A stretch of 64,000 nt of DNA from positions 122,902-186,901 of the forward strand of contig CAZBGY010000001.1 in NCBI GenBank assembly GCA_964491605.1, in the 5' to 3' direction. The translations under genes were made by a program, and so were the position numbers. The notes under the pieces were generated by a model. The model saw only the letters and a program-made list of their open reading frames with translations, was not told the origin of the DNA and did no database searches. Positions 43,956 to 52,108 of this stretch are shown piece after piece. This DNA comes from DRYS01 sp964491605 (GTDB lineage Archaea > Thermoproteota > CALKCG01 > B24 > DRYS01). The number at the start of each line of letters is the position of its first letter. Positions within the stretch are counted from its first letter, which is position 1.

Positions 43956-44030
43956 TGCGGTGGGCGGGATTCGAACCCGCGACTCCCAGCGTGGCAGGCT
44001 GGTGTCCTAACCAGGCTAGACGACCACCGC
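43956..44030 (-). tRNA. tRNA-Gly (anticodon GCC)
   Basis: Read on the minus strand: acceptor GCGGTGG pairs with CCACCGC, the anticodon stem CCAGC/GCTGG encloses CTGCCAC (anticodon GCC), and the T arm is GCGGG-TTCGAATC-CCGC. D arm with GCCTGGTTAGGAC. Discriminator A; no encoded CCA. No intron. A TATA-like TTAAATAAAACTTTAAG lies about 30-40 nt upstream (near 44055-44070). Confidence 0.96.
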
Positions 44031-44118
44031 TTAATCCATAGAATTTCTTTCTTAAAGTTTTATTTAAGACTTTCCAACCATGACGACATATAAGGTTATG
44101 GTATTCGGTATGTAGGAT

Positions 44119-45708
44119 CTACTCTAATCTTTTGCTCATGTAAGGTCCATCATAATCGTATCCAAGCCTTCTATAATACTTCTTTACTCCTAGGCCGCTT
44201 ATGACAGCTATCTTTCTTAGGTCATATTCCTCCCTAGTTATACGCTCAGCTTCATATAGGAGTCTGCTACCCAGCCTTCTATGTTGCCATTCTTCTCTAG
44301 GTTTCTGACCTACCGGTAGCATAGGTCCGTATACGTGGAGTTCACGTACGATGGATGCTCCTTTAAGCTCATCTCTATAAACGTTTTCTGATGGTATTCT
44401 AAGACGTAGATATCCGAAGAGTATATCCCTCGCCTTATCTTCGAATGATAAGAATATTTCCAAACCTTTGCTAGCTTCATACTCTATCCTCGATAGAGTC
44501 ATATCTTCAAATCTAGGTTTAATCCCCTTCTTCAGCATCTTATGCCCTACTTCTCTACATCTTATGCATCTACAGGGTTTACCACGTCTCTCCATCTCTT
44601 CTTCAACGTACTCCCTAAGGTTTCCAAGCTTGCATCCGGCTTCTATCAGAGGTGCAGGTATATCCCTTTGAATCCTTTGAATACGGACGTAGGGTGGTAC
44701 GTAGCTTAAAGCTTCAGCTAGGAGATCTATAAGCTCACTGCATTCATAGGGTTTGTATAATCCTTTAATCCATAGATCGTAGAGATCTGAGCCTTTAACC
44801 ACGAGGCATGGATATATCTTCAGGGAATCTGGTCTAAACTCTGGATTATTAAATATCTCCCTAAACATCTCTATATCCATATCCCTGCTAGAGTTTGGAA
44901 GCCCAGGCATCATATGATACGTTACCTTTAACCCAGCATCTTTAGCTATCCTAGTAGCCTCTATAACATCTGAAACTCTATGCCCCCTTCTAACCACGCT
45001 GTATATATGATCATAGATCGTTTGAACACCTATCTCCACCCTTGTAACACCTAGATTCAACATGGAATTTACATGCTCCTCTCTACACCAATCAGGTCTC
45101 GTCTCGACGATTACTCCAGATATCCTTATAGGAGCTTCCTCAGCTAGCTTTTTAGCTTCCTCGAGGCTACTAGCCTCTCTACCGTTAAACGCATCTAGAC
45201 ATCTCTTAACAAACCACTCCGTATAATCTCTAGGTAAAGCCGTAAACGTACCGCCTAAAATTATCAATTCAACCTTATCGACTCTATGACCAACCCTTTC
45301 AAGTTGTTCTATCCTAGCTTTAACCTGCCTATATGGATCATACTCATGCTGTATAGCTCTAAGCGCTGCAGGCTCCCTACCCGTATAGCTTTGAGGTGTA
45401 CCGTATCTAGGTCCACCCGGACAGTAGAGGCATGGAGTACTCTGAGGGCATGGATAAGGCTTCGTCATAACAGCTACCACCGTAACACCGCTTATACTCC
45501 TAACAGGTTTCCTCCTTAGAATCTTCCTCAATGCTTCATGCATCGAAGCATAGTAGAGTAATTCGCTATTTGATGGGATTCTCGGTAAGTTATACTTCTT
45601 CGCTATATCAAGCTTAACCCTAACTATATCTCTAGAGTTAGGATTAGGTATAGACGCCAGGGTAGCTATAATCTCCCTGCAGGCTCTATCGAATACTGTC
45701 TCCTCCAT
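44119..45708 (-). CDS. elp3: Elp3-type tRNA uridine(34) modification enzyme (radical SAM + GNAT)
   Basis: The 529-residue protein has KPYPCPQSTPCLYCPGGP near residue 83 with the cluster cysteines, LIILGGTFTALP near 154, VETRPDWC near 197, GVQTIYDHIYSVVRRGH near 228, KVTYHMMPGLPNS near 253, and a C-terminal GNAT domain with REEWQHRRLGSRLLYEAERI near 475 and GVKKYYRRLGYDYDGPYM at the end. Elp3 adds the carboxymethyl group at C5 of wobble uridine from acetyl-CoA by radical chemistry. It is single-subunit in archaea. Start ATG at 45708. Downstream is tRNA-Gly. Confidence 0.95.
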   Translation of the reverse strand: MEETVFDRACREIIATLASIPNPNSRDIVRVKLDIAKKYNLPRIPSNSELLYYASMHEALRKILRRKPVRSISGVTVVAVMTKPYPCPQSTPCLYCPGGPRYGTPQSYTGREPAALRAIQHEYDPYRQVKARIEQLERVGHRVDKVELIILGGTFTALPRDYTEWFVKRCLDAFNGREASSLEEAKKLAEEAPIRISGVIVETRPDWCREEHVNSMLNLGVTRVEIGVQTIYDHIYSVVRRGHRVSDVIEATRIAKDAGLKVTYHMMPGLPNSSRDMDIEMFREIFNNPEFRPDSLKIYPCLVVKGSDLYDLWIKGLYKPYECSELIDLLAEALSYVPPYVRIQRIQRDIPAPLIEAGCKLGNLREYVEEEMERRGKPCRCIRCREVGHKMLKKGIKPRFEDMTLSRIEYEASKGLEIFLSFEDKARDILFGYLRLRIPSENVYRDELKGASIVRELHVYGPMLPVGQKPREEWQHRRLGSRLLYEAERITREEYDLRKIAVISGLGVKKYYRRLGYDYDGPYMSKRLE

Positions 45709-45808
45709 ACCGCTCTTGCCTAATAGAAAGCTAGTGTATATCTACTGGATAAACATTCCCGCGCCATCTACATAAAAGTAGAGTTTTTGATACAATATTG
45801 TAAGTAAG

Positions 45809-45819
45809 CTTTATATACA
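45809..45819 (+). promoter_or_regulatory. TATA box for the PIN-like gene
   Basis: CTTTATATACA sits 29-39 nt before the ATG at 45848; expected start near 45842 would make the message leaderless or nearly so. It is the clearest TATA box of the region. GGAG sits only 1 nt from the ATG, too close to act as a Shine-Dalgarno. Confidence 0.6.
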
Positions 45820-45847
45820 TATAGCTCTAGTTTTTTAGAGTAGGAGT

Positions 45848-46186
45848 ATGAGGGGTACCCCAACGATACTCATAGATGCTATGCTATCACCCCTACTCGT
45901 CGGCTGCCTAAAAGCTTTAGGATACGAGGAAAGCTATCATATAAAGGACATATTCTCCATCGATGTATCTGATGATGTTATAAAGAGCTTCATAGAAGAG
46001 CATTCAGCTATATTCATAACTAAGGATAGAAAGCATTTCAACGGTATTAGGAACGGCTACGTTATACTCCTGAGGGATGGAAGATTCGAGGATGAATTAC
46101 GGGAAGTATTAAAGTCCCTAACCGATATAGGGTATCCTCCAAAGCTAGATTGGATTAAAATCGAATCTTATACATCCTCACCATAA
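45848..46186 (+). CDS. DUF5615/Mut7-C-like PIN-fold protein
   Basis: The 112-residue protein starts TILIDAMLSPLLVGCLKALGY, then YHIKDIFSIDVSDDVIKSF, and AIFITKDRKHFNGIRNGYVILL. The placement of Asp residues (ID at 9-10, DVSDD, TKD) matches the DUF5615/Mut7-C PIN-like families, RNases often paired with antitoxins. No antitoxin gene is adjacent on the same strand. It might be a housekeeping RNA-binding protein or a lone toxin. It is convergent with the DUF2095 gene, overlapping by 19 bp. Confidence 0.65.
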   Translation: MRGTPTILIDAMLSPLLVGCLKALGYEESYHIKDIFSIDVSDDVIKSFIEEHSAIFITKDRKHFNGIRNGYVILLRDGRFEDELREVLKSLTDIGYPPKLDWIKIESYTSSP

Positions 46187-46569
46187 TAGTATTTTAGAAG
46201 ATAGTAGCCCATAGGTTTACGAGATCCGAATGATCTTATACCTCTCTCCCTAACTTGCCTTCTCAAGGATTCAGCATACTCCTTCGATATCTCCCCCTTC
46301 CTCTCCAGGTAGTCTATAACTTCGTATGCCTCCTCATCTGTATCGCATCTTCTAAGGAACGATACCGCATCCGGGTTTCTAAGCTCATCGTATTCCTCCC
46401 CATCCACCCACCTAACTCCTCCTATCGATATACACATCGTCTTCTCCTCTATTTCTCTAGCTAGATTCGGATACTTACGCTTAAACTCCTCCCAAGATAT
46501 ATCCAAACAATATCCCTCCCAATTATAATATCGAGGGACACCTATATCTTCTTTATGCTCCTCCACCAT
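46168..46569 (-). CDS. DUF2095-like archaeal protein
   Basis: The 133-residue protein has ISWEEFKRKYPNLAREIEEKT, GVRWVDGEEYDELRNPDAVSFLRRCDTDEEAYEVIDYLERKGEISKEYAESLRRQVRERGIRSFGSRKPMGYYLLKYY, which I believe is the DUF2095 family of archaea; function unknown. It is charged and probably soluble. Start at 46569 overlaps the end of the zinc-finger membrane gene by 28 bp, so it is likely the second gene of that transcript; its 3' end overlaps the convergent PIN-like gene. Confidence 0.7.
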   Translation of the reverse strand: MVEEHKEDIGVPRYYNWEGYCLDISWEEFKRKYPNLAREIEEKTMCISIGGVRWVDGEEYDELRNPDAVSFLRRCDTDEEAYEVIDYLERKGEISKEYAESLRRQVRERGIRSFGSRKPMGYYLLKYYYGEDV

Positions 46570-46958
46570 ATAATCATCAGGATAAGAACTATTATAGCAG
46601 TTATGTATGCTAAGATCGTTATGATAGGGCTATATGGACCGAACGCTACACCTATAGGTATAGGAATAAACGGTACTACGATAACTCCACCGCTTACGCC
46701 TCCCGCCTCTAAACTCGATAACCCCATTAGAAGAGCTCCTATAAACGTGAGAGTTATACCTACAAGTATGAGTATCATCGGAAGCCATACTAACCCGGCT
46801 GGTCTAATCTCTACATAGCTTTCGATACCCTCCTTCTTTAAGCAAAGCCTACATAGCCCTGAATATTGGTCAAAACATAAAGCGCATACCCTCTTGCCGC
46901 ATTCCCCGCATACATACCTAGCCTGATACCTACTGCATACCTCACATAAGATTGCCAT
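46542..46958 (-). CDS. Membrane protein with N-terminal B-box-like zinc finger and DUF131-like tail
   Basis: Residues 1-43 hold eight cysteines (CEVCSRYQARYVCGECGKRVCALCF, then GLCRLC), a treble-clef/B-box-like Zn finger, followed by two to three TM segments (about 55-78 and 108-133). The piece between helices, GVSGGVIVVPFIPIPIGVAFG, resembles the DUF131 motif of the 80-residue gene downstream, which suggests the two arose from a common membrane module. Function unknown. The gene is 75 bp from the DUF131 gene and on the same strand. Confidence 0.7.
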   Translation of the reverse strand: MAILCEVCSRYQARYVCGECGKRVCALCFDQYSGLCRLCLKKEGIESYVEIRPAGLVWLPMILILVGITLTFIGALLMGLSSLEAGGVSGGVIVVPFIPIPIGVAFGPYSPIITILAYITAIIVLILMIIWWRSIKKI

Positions 46959-47033
46959 AGAACCTAGATTACCCCCCTAAGTAATAATATCTGCGAGTGT
47001 AAGAATAACTTTACCACGTAGCATTGCATACAG

Positions 47034-47276
47034 CTACCTGAATACTGGCATTAATGTAAGGATCAAGATCAATACGATCATAACAATTAGAAGCACGAAA
47101 CTATACTTGAAGAGATCCTTATCACCGAATACTATAGGGAAGGGACCTACAAGTATAGCTCCCCCCAGCCTATGTCTAGCCATCCTAAAGCTTCGAATAG
47201 CCATTAGAACTACCCCACATATCGTAAGCACTAAGCCTGTCACGAATAGAGCCAACCCTACATAAGCTAGATTCAT
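47034..47276 (-). CDS. DUF131-family small membrane protein
   Basis: The 80-residue protein has two TM segments (about 4-27 and 57-78) and the loop GGAILVGPFPIVFGDKD, which matches the archaeal DUF131 family (TIGR00304). No function is known. Start ATG at 47276. The product is likely in the cell membrane with a short loop outside or inside. It is the first gene of the three-gene minus-strand group 47276-46168. Confidence 0.75.
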   Translation of the reverse strand: MNLAYVGLALFVTGLVLTICGVVLMAIRSFRMARHRLGGAILVGPFPIVFGDKDLFKYSFVLLIVMIVLILILTLMPVFR

Positions 47277-47450
47277 TATGTTACATTAATACCACTTCCT
47301 GAAGTTTAAACTTTAACTGCCTCTTCAAGAATTACACGTAGATGACCTCTCCATATAGGTGTATCCCCGTCATAAATAGCCTCGTCGGTAAAGCTCTATA
47401 TACCGGTAGCAGATGTCATTCCATTGGTATACGGTAACCAATTTCCGATA

Positions 47451-47463
47451 TCTTTATAAGTTA
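47451..47463 (+). promoter_or_regulatory. TATA box for the FMN-synthase/AOR operon
   Basis: TCTTTATAAGTTA lies 34-46 nt before the ATG at 47497; a start site near 47485 gives a leader of about 12 nt. The stretch between 47277 and 47450 shows no ORF. This probably drives the operon 47497-52054. Confidence 0.55.
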
Positions 47464-47496
47464 GTTCTATCACTTTAAATTGTTTCTCAATTAGCT

Positions 47497-49089
47497 ATGA
47501 ACGCGTCTTATCTTAACGCTAAGTCGACTACATGGACTACTCTGAGAGTCGAAGATCCAGCGGCTTCGAGCGGTATGTGCCCACTCTGCATAGAGGAATG
47601 TCCGTTTATATGCGAGATAGCTCTTTCAGCGTTCAGAGGTAGGGAAGCACTGTACCCAGCTCCCTTTCTTTTCGGACTTAGTACAGCCGGAGCTGTGAAG
47701 GATTATGGTTTAGATTGGAGCCACTTCAACTTCCACTGTGAAGTGAGAGGTGCTGAAGGTATAGAACCTGATCCAGATAAAGCCCTATTCCCGAACGTAG
47801 ATGTACAAACTTTAGTTGGTGGGATTAAGCTTAAGATACCTGTAATCACTGGTGCATTAGGCTCTACAGCGATAGCAGCTAAGTATTGGAGAAGTATAGC
47901 TATAGGCGCCGCTCTCTCTGGTATACTTGTCACGGTCGGAGAGAACGTATGCGGTATGGATCCAGAAGCAGTAATCTCCAATGGAAGAGTCGTAGAATCA
48001 CCTGCATTGAGATCTAGAGTCGAAGCATATAGAGAGTTTTGGGATCGTGTATACGGTGGTATAGCTGTACAGACGAACGTTGAGGATGAGAGACTTGGCG
48101 TAGACATATATGCTTTGACGAAGTTAGAGGTCGACGTCATAGAGAGGAAATGGGGTCAGGGTGCTAAAGCTATAGGTGGAGAAGTCCGGATAAAAGATCT
48201 AGATAGGGCGTTAATGCTTAAGAGGAGAGGTTATCTCGTGATGCCGGATCCAGAAGATCCAGAGGTCCAAGCGGCTTTCAAAGCAGGCTTCTTCGATAGC
48301 TTCGAGAGGCATAGTCGCGTAGGTATGGCATCTAAAGAGGATTTCCTTGAAAGTATAGATAAGCTTAGAGAGCATGGTGCTAAACATATAAGTCTTAAAA
48401 CCGGGGCGTATAGACCTACCGCTACGGCCTATACGTTGAAGGTCGCATCTGAGGCTAGAATAGATTACATAACTTTCGATGGATGTGAAGGGGGTACAGG
48501 TATGAGTCCAGTACCCATGATGGATGAGATGGGTATTCCAACAGTATACTTAGAAGCACAGGTTCTCAAGTGTGTTCAAATACTAAGAAGTAGGGGGAAG
48601 TATGTTCCAGATATAGTAATAGCTGGAGGATTCGTAAACGAAACCCAGATATTAAAGGCTATAGCTATGAGTAACTTCGATGGTGAACCGTATGTTAAAG
48701 CAGCCCTCATAGGTAGAGCTATGATTACTGCTGCTATGAAGGCTGAATACTTCGCTAGATTAGCTACAGAGGGGAATGTTCCAAAGAACTTTTCCTCCAT
48801 ATATGGTGAGGATCCGGAGAAATTCTTCAGATTCCTCCCAGAGCTTCAAAGTAGGCTTGGTGAAAGAGTGAGAGATATACCCTGGGGTTCTTTAGGAGTC
48901 TATGGATATATGGAGAGAATAAAGGTAGGTCTACAGCAACTCTTAGCAGGAATGCGTAAATTCAGACTTAACCTAGCATCTAGGAAGGATTTATTCGCTT
49001 TATCAGAGAGGGCTGCAAAAGCTACTGGATTACCCTTACCTGAAGAATCTGAAGCTGAAGCTATGGAGGCTATCCTACTCGATGATTAA
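47497..49089 (+). CDS. FMN-binding glutamate synthase-like protein (GltB central domain)
   Basis: The 530-residue protein contains CPLCIEECPFICEIALSAFRGREALYPAPF near residue 27 and the barrel segments KIPVITGALGSTAIAAKYW, GENVCGMDP, VERKWGQGAKAIGGEVR, SLKTGAYRPTATAYTLKVASEARIDYITFDGCEGGTGMSP near 310 and GGFVNETQILKAIAMSNFDGEPYVKAALIGRAMITAAMKA. These are the FMN/[3Fe-4S] central domain features of glutamate synthase in its archaeal stand-alone version. Without the glutaminase and beta subunits it may not make glutamate. It heads the AOR operon here, which suggests redox work with ferredoxin. Start ATG 47497. Confidence 0.88.
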   Translation: MNASYLNAKSTTWTTLRVEDPAASSGMCPLCIEECPFICEIALSAFRGREALYPAPFLFGLSTAGAVKDYGLDWSHFNFHCEVRGAEGIEPDPDKALFPNVDVQTLVGGIKLKIPVITGALGSTAIAAKYWRSIAIGAALSGILVTVGENVCGMDPEAVISNGRVVESPALRSRVEAYREFWDRVYGGIAVQTNVEDERLGVDIYALTKLEVDVIERKWGQGAKAIGGEVRIKDLDRALMLKRRGYLVMPDPEDPEVQAAFKAGFFDSFERHSRVGMASKEDFLESIDKLREHGAKHISLKTGAYRPTATAYTLKVASEARIDYITFDGCEGGTGMSPVPMMDEMGIPTVYLEAQVLKCVQILRSRGKYVPDIVIAGGFVNETQILKAIAMSNFDGEPYVKAALIGRAMITAAMKAEYFARLATEGNVPKNFSSIYGEDPEKFFRFLPELQSRLGERVRDIPWGSLGVYGYMERIKVGLQQLLAGMRKFRLNLASRKDLFALSERAAKATGLPLPEESEAEAMEAILLDD

Positions 49090-49111
49090 GGTGGATGGGA
49101 GAGGTTAAACG

Positions 49112-49441
49112 ATGAATATACCAAAGCCAGATTTCTGTAGAAATTGTATAAATTTCGTAGAGCGAAGGGATATAGAGGGGTTTGCAGCCTGTCTACGTAA
49201 TCATAAGCCTAGGATAGCGTGTCAAGACTTCAAGCCTAATGAAGACTCGCCCAAATTCGTTAAGGAGTATGCAGGCTTCTGTCTCTACTGTGATAACCTC
49301 GTCATAGTGGATGGGTTTGCAGCCTGTCTACGTAATCATAAGCCTAGGATAGCGTGTCAAGACTTCAAGGATAGTATTTCCATCATTATGAAGGAAACTA
49401 GTGTGAAAAGAGTAAGGGTAGCTGAAAATTTATTATCATAA
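49112..49441 (+). CDS. Cys-rich protein with two near-identical metal-binding repeats
   Basis: The 109-residue protein has two units, each of form C-x2-C ... C-x9-C: first FCRNCINFVERRDIEGFAAC near residue 8-27, second FCLYCDNLVIVDGFAAC near 56-72. Both units end with the same GFAACLRNHKPRIACQDFK. The eight cysteines can bind two Zn ions or Fe-S clusters. At the DNA level the two 57-bp copies (49178-49234, 49313-49369) are exact. No family recognised with certainty. It sits between the FMN-synthase-like gene (22 bp) and AOR (11 bp), so it is part of that operon and may be a small electron-transfer or metal-insertion protein. Confidence 0.8.
   Translation: MNIPKPDFCRNCINFVERRDIEGFAACLRNHKPRIACQDFKPNEDSPKFVKEYAGFCLYCDNLVIVDGFAACLRNHKPRIACQDFKDSISIIMKETSVKRVRVAENLLS
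49178..49369 (+). repeat. Perfect 57-bp direct repeat within the Cys-rich gene
   Basis: Copies at 49178-49234 and 49313-49369 are identical base for base, 135 bp apart start to start, in the same frame. The flanking halves of each unit have diverged (they agree only in the cysteine pattern), so the identity points to recent duplication, gene conversion, or very strong constraint down to codon choice. Confidence 0.93.
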
Positions 49442-49452
49442 GGTGAGTTAAA

Positions 49453-51306
49453 ATGTATGGTTATAAGGGTAGAATGCTGTACGTGGATCTTACAAGAAGA
49501 AAATATAAACGTATTGATTTAGATGCCAGCACTCTAGTGATGTGGCTTGGAGCTACAGGTTTAGGTATAAAGTTTCTCATGGATTATCAGGAGCCTAGGA
49601 TAGATCCATTCAGCTCTGAAAACCCTCTCATATTTACCGTAGGGCCATTCGCAGGAACTATAGTGCCCACTAGCTCTAGGTATGGTGTCTTCGCAAAATC
49701 TCCTCTATCAAACTTGTTGGGAGAGGCGTACTCTAGTGGCTCTTGGTGTATAGAACTTAAGAAGGCTGGATATGATGCACTAGTAGTTAAGGGTAAAGCC
49801 GATAAGCCTCTATACCTCTACATAGAGGATGATATAGTCCACTTTATGAATGCATCCCATCTTTGGGGTAAAACTACATGGGAAACAGAGGATTCTATAA
49901 TTAAGGATCTAAGTGATTATGATGTGAGGGTTGCTTCGATCGGACCAGCTGGAGAACGTCTCGTTAGATTTGCGTGTATAATCAATGATAGGTATAGGGC
50001 GGCGGGCAGAACTGGTTTAGGAGCTGTTATGGGTAGTAAAAAACTTAAAGCGATAGCAGTCAAAGGAAGTGGAGCTGTAGAAGTGGCTAAACCTGAGGAA
50101 CTCGTGGAGGCATCTCTCTTACTCCATAAGAGACTCCAAGGTCCGGCTACAAGTAAATATAGGACTCTTGGTACGTCTGCGAATATACTTATACATAACA
50201 CCGTTGCAGCTTTACCAACAAGAAACTATAGGGAGGCTATGTTCGATAAAGCACTACAAGTTAGTGGCGAGGTTTTGAACGAGAAATTTGTAGTTAAGAT
50301 ACAAGCCTGCCCATCTTGCCCTATGAGATGTGAACATATAGCAGAAGTTAGGGATGGCACGTTTAAAGGTTCTACTGTTAGGGTGGAATATGAATCGCTT
50401 TGGGCGCTCGGACCATATTGTGGCGTGGGTGAACTCGACGCCGTGATAAAAGCGATAGAATTATGTGATCTCTATGGTATAGATACGATATCAACCGGAG
50501 TTGTAATAGGGTTTGCGATGGAATGTTTTCTCAGAGGACTTATATCCGAGCAGGATTTAAACGGTGTAAAGCTCGAATTCGGTGAGTCTAAAGCGTTGAT
50601 AGCGATGGTGGAAGCTATAGCATACCGTAAAGGTATAGGCGATATACTCGCTGAAGGTGTTAAGAGAGCATCGGAGAAAATAGGAGGAGGTGATTTCGCT
50701 ATGCATGTGAAAGGAGTAGAGATGACTGGGTACGATGTAAGAGGATTAAAGACAGCAGCTTTAGGTTATGCTGTCTCTAGACGTGGTGCTCATCATCAAA
50801 CTCATGGTGCCTATGTTTTCGATCTAAGCGGTAAAGTCGATAGGTTTAAAGCCGAAAAGGGTAGGGGGAAACTCGTAGCGGATAATGAAGATCTCTACAT
50901 CATCTACGATTCACTTCCACTCTGTAAGTTCACTAGAGCTGTGTGGAAAGGTTTAGAGGAGATAGCATACTTCTACGAGCTTGTTACAGGCTTCCAAACT
51001 TCTGCTTCAGATCTACTTAAGAGTGCTGAGAGAATTAGTAATCTAGCAAGACTCTACAATCTGAGAGAGGGGCTTACCCCTATGGATGATTCACTTCCAC
51101 CTAGAGCTATGAAGGATCCAATACCCGAAGGACCTGCGAAGGGTAGTAGAGTTACACGTGAAGAACTAGAAATGCTTATCCAAGATTACTACGAAGCTAG
51201 AGGGTGGGATAAGGATGGTATACCGAAGAAATCTAAACTCATAGAGCTTGGACTTGATGCCTATCTCCCATCTATAGAGAGTTACGCAGAGGTGAGAAAG
51301 GATTGA
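49453..51306 (+). CDS. Aldehyde:ferredoxin oxidoreductase (tungstopterin)
   Basis: The 617-residue protein has YGYKGRMLYVDLTRRKYKRID at the N terminus, ENPLIFTVGPFAGTIVPTSSRYGVFAKSPLSNLLGEAYSSG, AAGRTGLGAVMGSKKLKAIAVKG near 177, CPSCPMRCEH near 281 (three cluster cysteines) and LPLCKF near 496 (fourth cysteine). It uses a tungstopterin and [4Fe-4S] cluster to oxidise aldehydes with ferredoxin; AOR, FOR, GOR and WOR groups look alike and the substrate is not clear. The ferredoxin and ThiS/MoaD-like genes directly follow, as in other AOR operons. Confidence 0.93.
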   Translation: MYGYKGRMLYVDLTRRKYKRIDLDASTLVMWLGATGLGIKFLMDYQEPRIDPFSSENPLIFTVGPFAGTIVPTSSRYGVFAKSPLSNLLGEAYSSGSWCIELKKAGYDALVVKGKADKPLYLYIEDDIVHFMNASHLWGKTTWETEDSIIKDLSDYDVRVASIGPAGERLVRFACIINDRYRAAGRTGLGAVMGSKKLKAIAVKGSGAVEVAKPEELVEASLLLHKRLQGPATSKYRTLGTSANILIHNTVAALPTRNYREAMFDKALQVSGEVLNEKFVVKIQACPSCPMRCEHIAEVRDGTFKGSTVRVEYESLWALGPYCGVGELDAVIKAIELCDLYGIDTISTGVVIGFAMECFLRGLISEQDLNGVKLEFGESKALIAMVEAIAYRKGIGDILAEGVKRASEKIGGGDFAMHVKGVEMTGYDVRGLKTAALGYAVSRRGAHHQTHGAYVFDLSGKVDRFKAEKGRGKLVADNEDLYIIYDSLPLCKFTRAVWKGLEEIAYFYELVTGFQTSASDLLKSAERISNLARLYNLREGLTPMDDSLPPRAMKDPIPEGPAKGSRVTREELEMLIQDYYEARGWDKDGIPKKSKLIELGLDAYLPSIESYAEVRKD

Positions 51307-51773
51307 GGAAATTTAAATTCATATACTGTGATCCGTTTAAATGTGTAGGATGTAATATCTGCGAATTAGTATGTTCACTAAAACACGAGAAACTTTTTAG
51401 TTCAACACTTTCAAGAATAAGAAGAGTGCGAATCTATCCATATAAAAACGTAGCGATAACATGTGTAATGTGTGAAAACCCACCATGTGTAAAAGCTTGC
51501 CCTAGAGATGCTTTAACACAGGCAGAGGATGGAAGGATAATAGTCGATGAAGGAAAATGTACAGGATGCGGATTATGCATAGAAGCTTGCGATTTCGGAG
51601 CTTTAACTCTTCATCCTATAAGAAGGATACCGATAGTATGTGATCTATGCAATGGAACACCGCTATGTATTGAAGCATGCCCAGAGGATGCATTAAACCT
51701 TACTACACGCGATCTATTAGCCCAAGTTAAAAGGATTAAGACAGCCGAAAAACTTTCAGAGGGGGTTCTATGA
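51303..51773 (+). CDS. Ferredoxin with four [4Fe-4S] clusters (HycB/DmsB-like), AOR partner
   Basis: The 156-residue protein has four Cys4 sets: CVGCNICELVC, CVMCENPPCVKAC, CTGCGLCIEAC and CDLCNGTPLCIEAC, the pattern of the HycB/DmsB electron-transfer subunit. TTG start at 51303 overlaps the AOR stop (TTGA). It probably takes electrons from AOR. Gene 51770 follows with another 4-bp overlap. A short helical tail after the last cluster (LLAQVKRIKTAEKL) could contact a partner. Confidence 0.9.
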   Translation: MRKFKFIYCDPFKCVGCNICELVCSLKHEKLFSSTLSRIRRVRIYPYKNVAITCVMCENPPCVKACPRDALTQAEDGRIIVDEGKCTGCGLCIEACDFGALTLHPIRRIPIVCDLCNGTPLCIEACPEDALNLTTRDLLAQVKRIKTAEKLSEGVL

Positions 51774-52054
51774 AGGTCAATATTTCACTCTTAGGTTTTC
51801 TTCCTAAACCAAAAGAGATCAGTATAATGTTGGAGGGGGAAGAGATTACGATAGAATACATAGTAAAGAAGGTTTTGGAGGAGTCAGAGGATATAGTTAG
51901 AGAAAGGCTACATATGTTATTAGAGCGTGAAGATATCCCTTCCTTCATGGTTATAGCTAGCGGTGTAACCGTACCTAGAGAGAAATGGTGTGAGTATCAT
52001 GTGAAAGATGGGGATAATATAGCTATACTCCCCCTCTTAGTAGGCGGAGGATAA
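51770..52054 (+). CDS. ThiS/MoaD-like protein of the AOR operon
   Basis: The 94-residue protein has a beta-grasp core (VNISLLGFLPKPKEISIML ... FMVIASGVTVPREKWCEYHVKDGDNIAILPLLVGGG) with the terminal GGG needed for thiocarboxylation. MoaD-like proteins linked to AOR genes are often thought to help build or load tungstopterin. The ATG overlaps the ferredoxin stop by 4 bp. It is distinct from the MoaD-like gene at 26327: the two share only the tail and fold. Confidence 0.82.
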   Translation: MKVNISLLGFLPKPKEISIMLEGEEITIEYIVKKVLEESEDIVRERLHMLLEREDIPSFMVIASGVTVPREKWCEYHVKDGDNIAILPLLVGGG

Positions 52055-52108
52055 AGATCATTAATATTTATCTCGATATGGAGATAGGTTATTTAGAGGA
52101 ATAATAAG

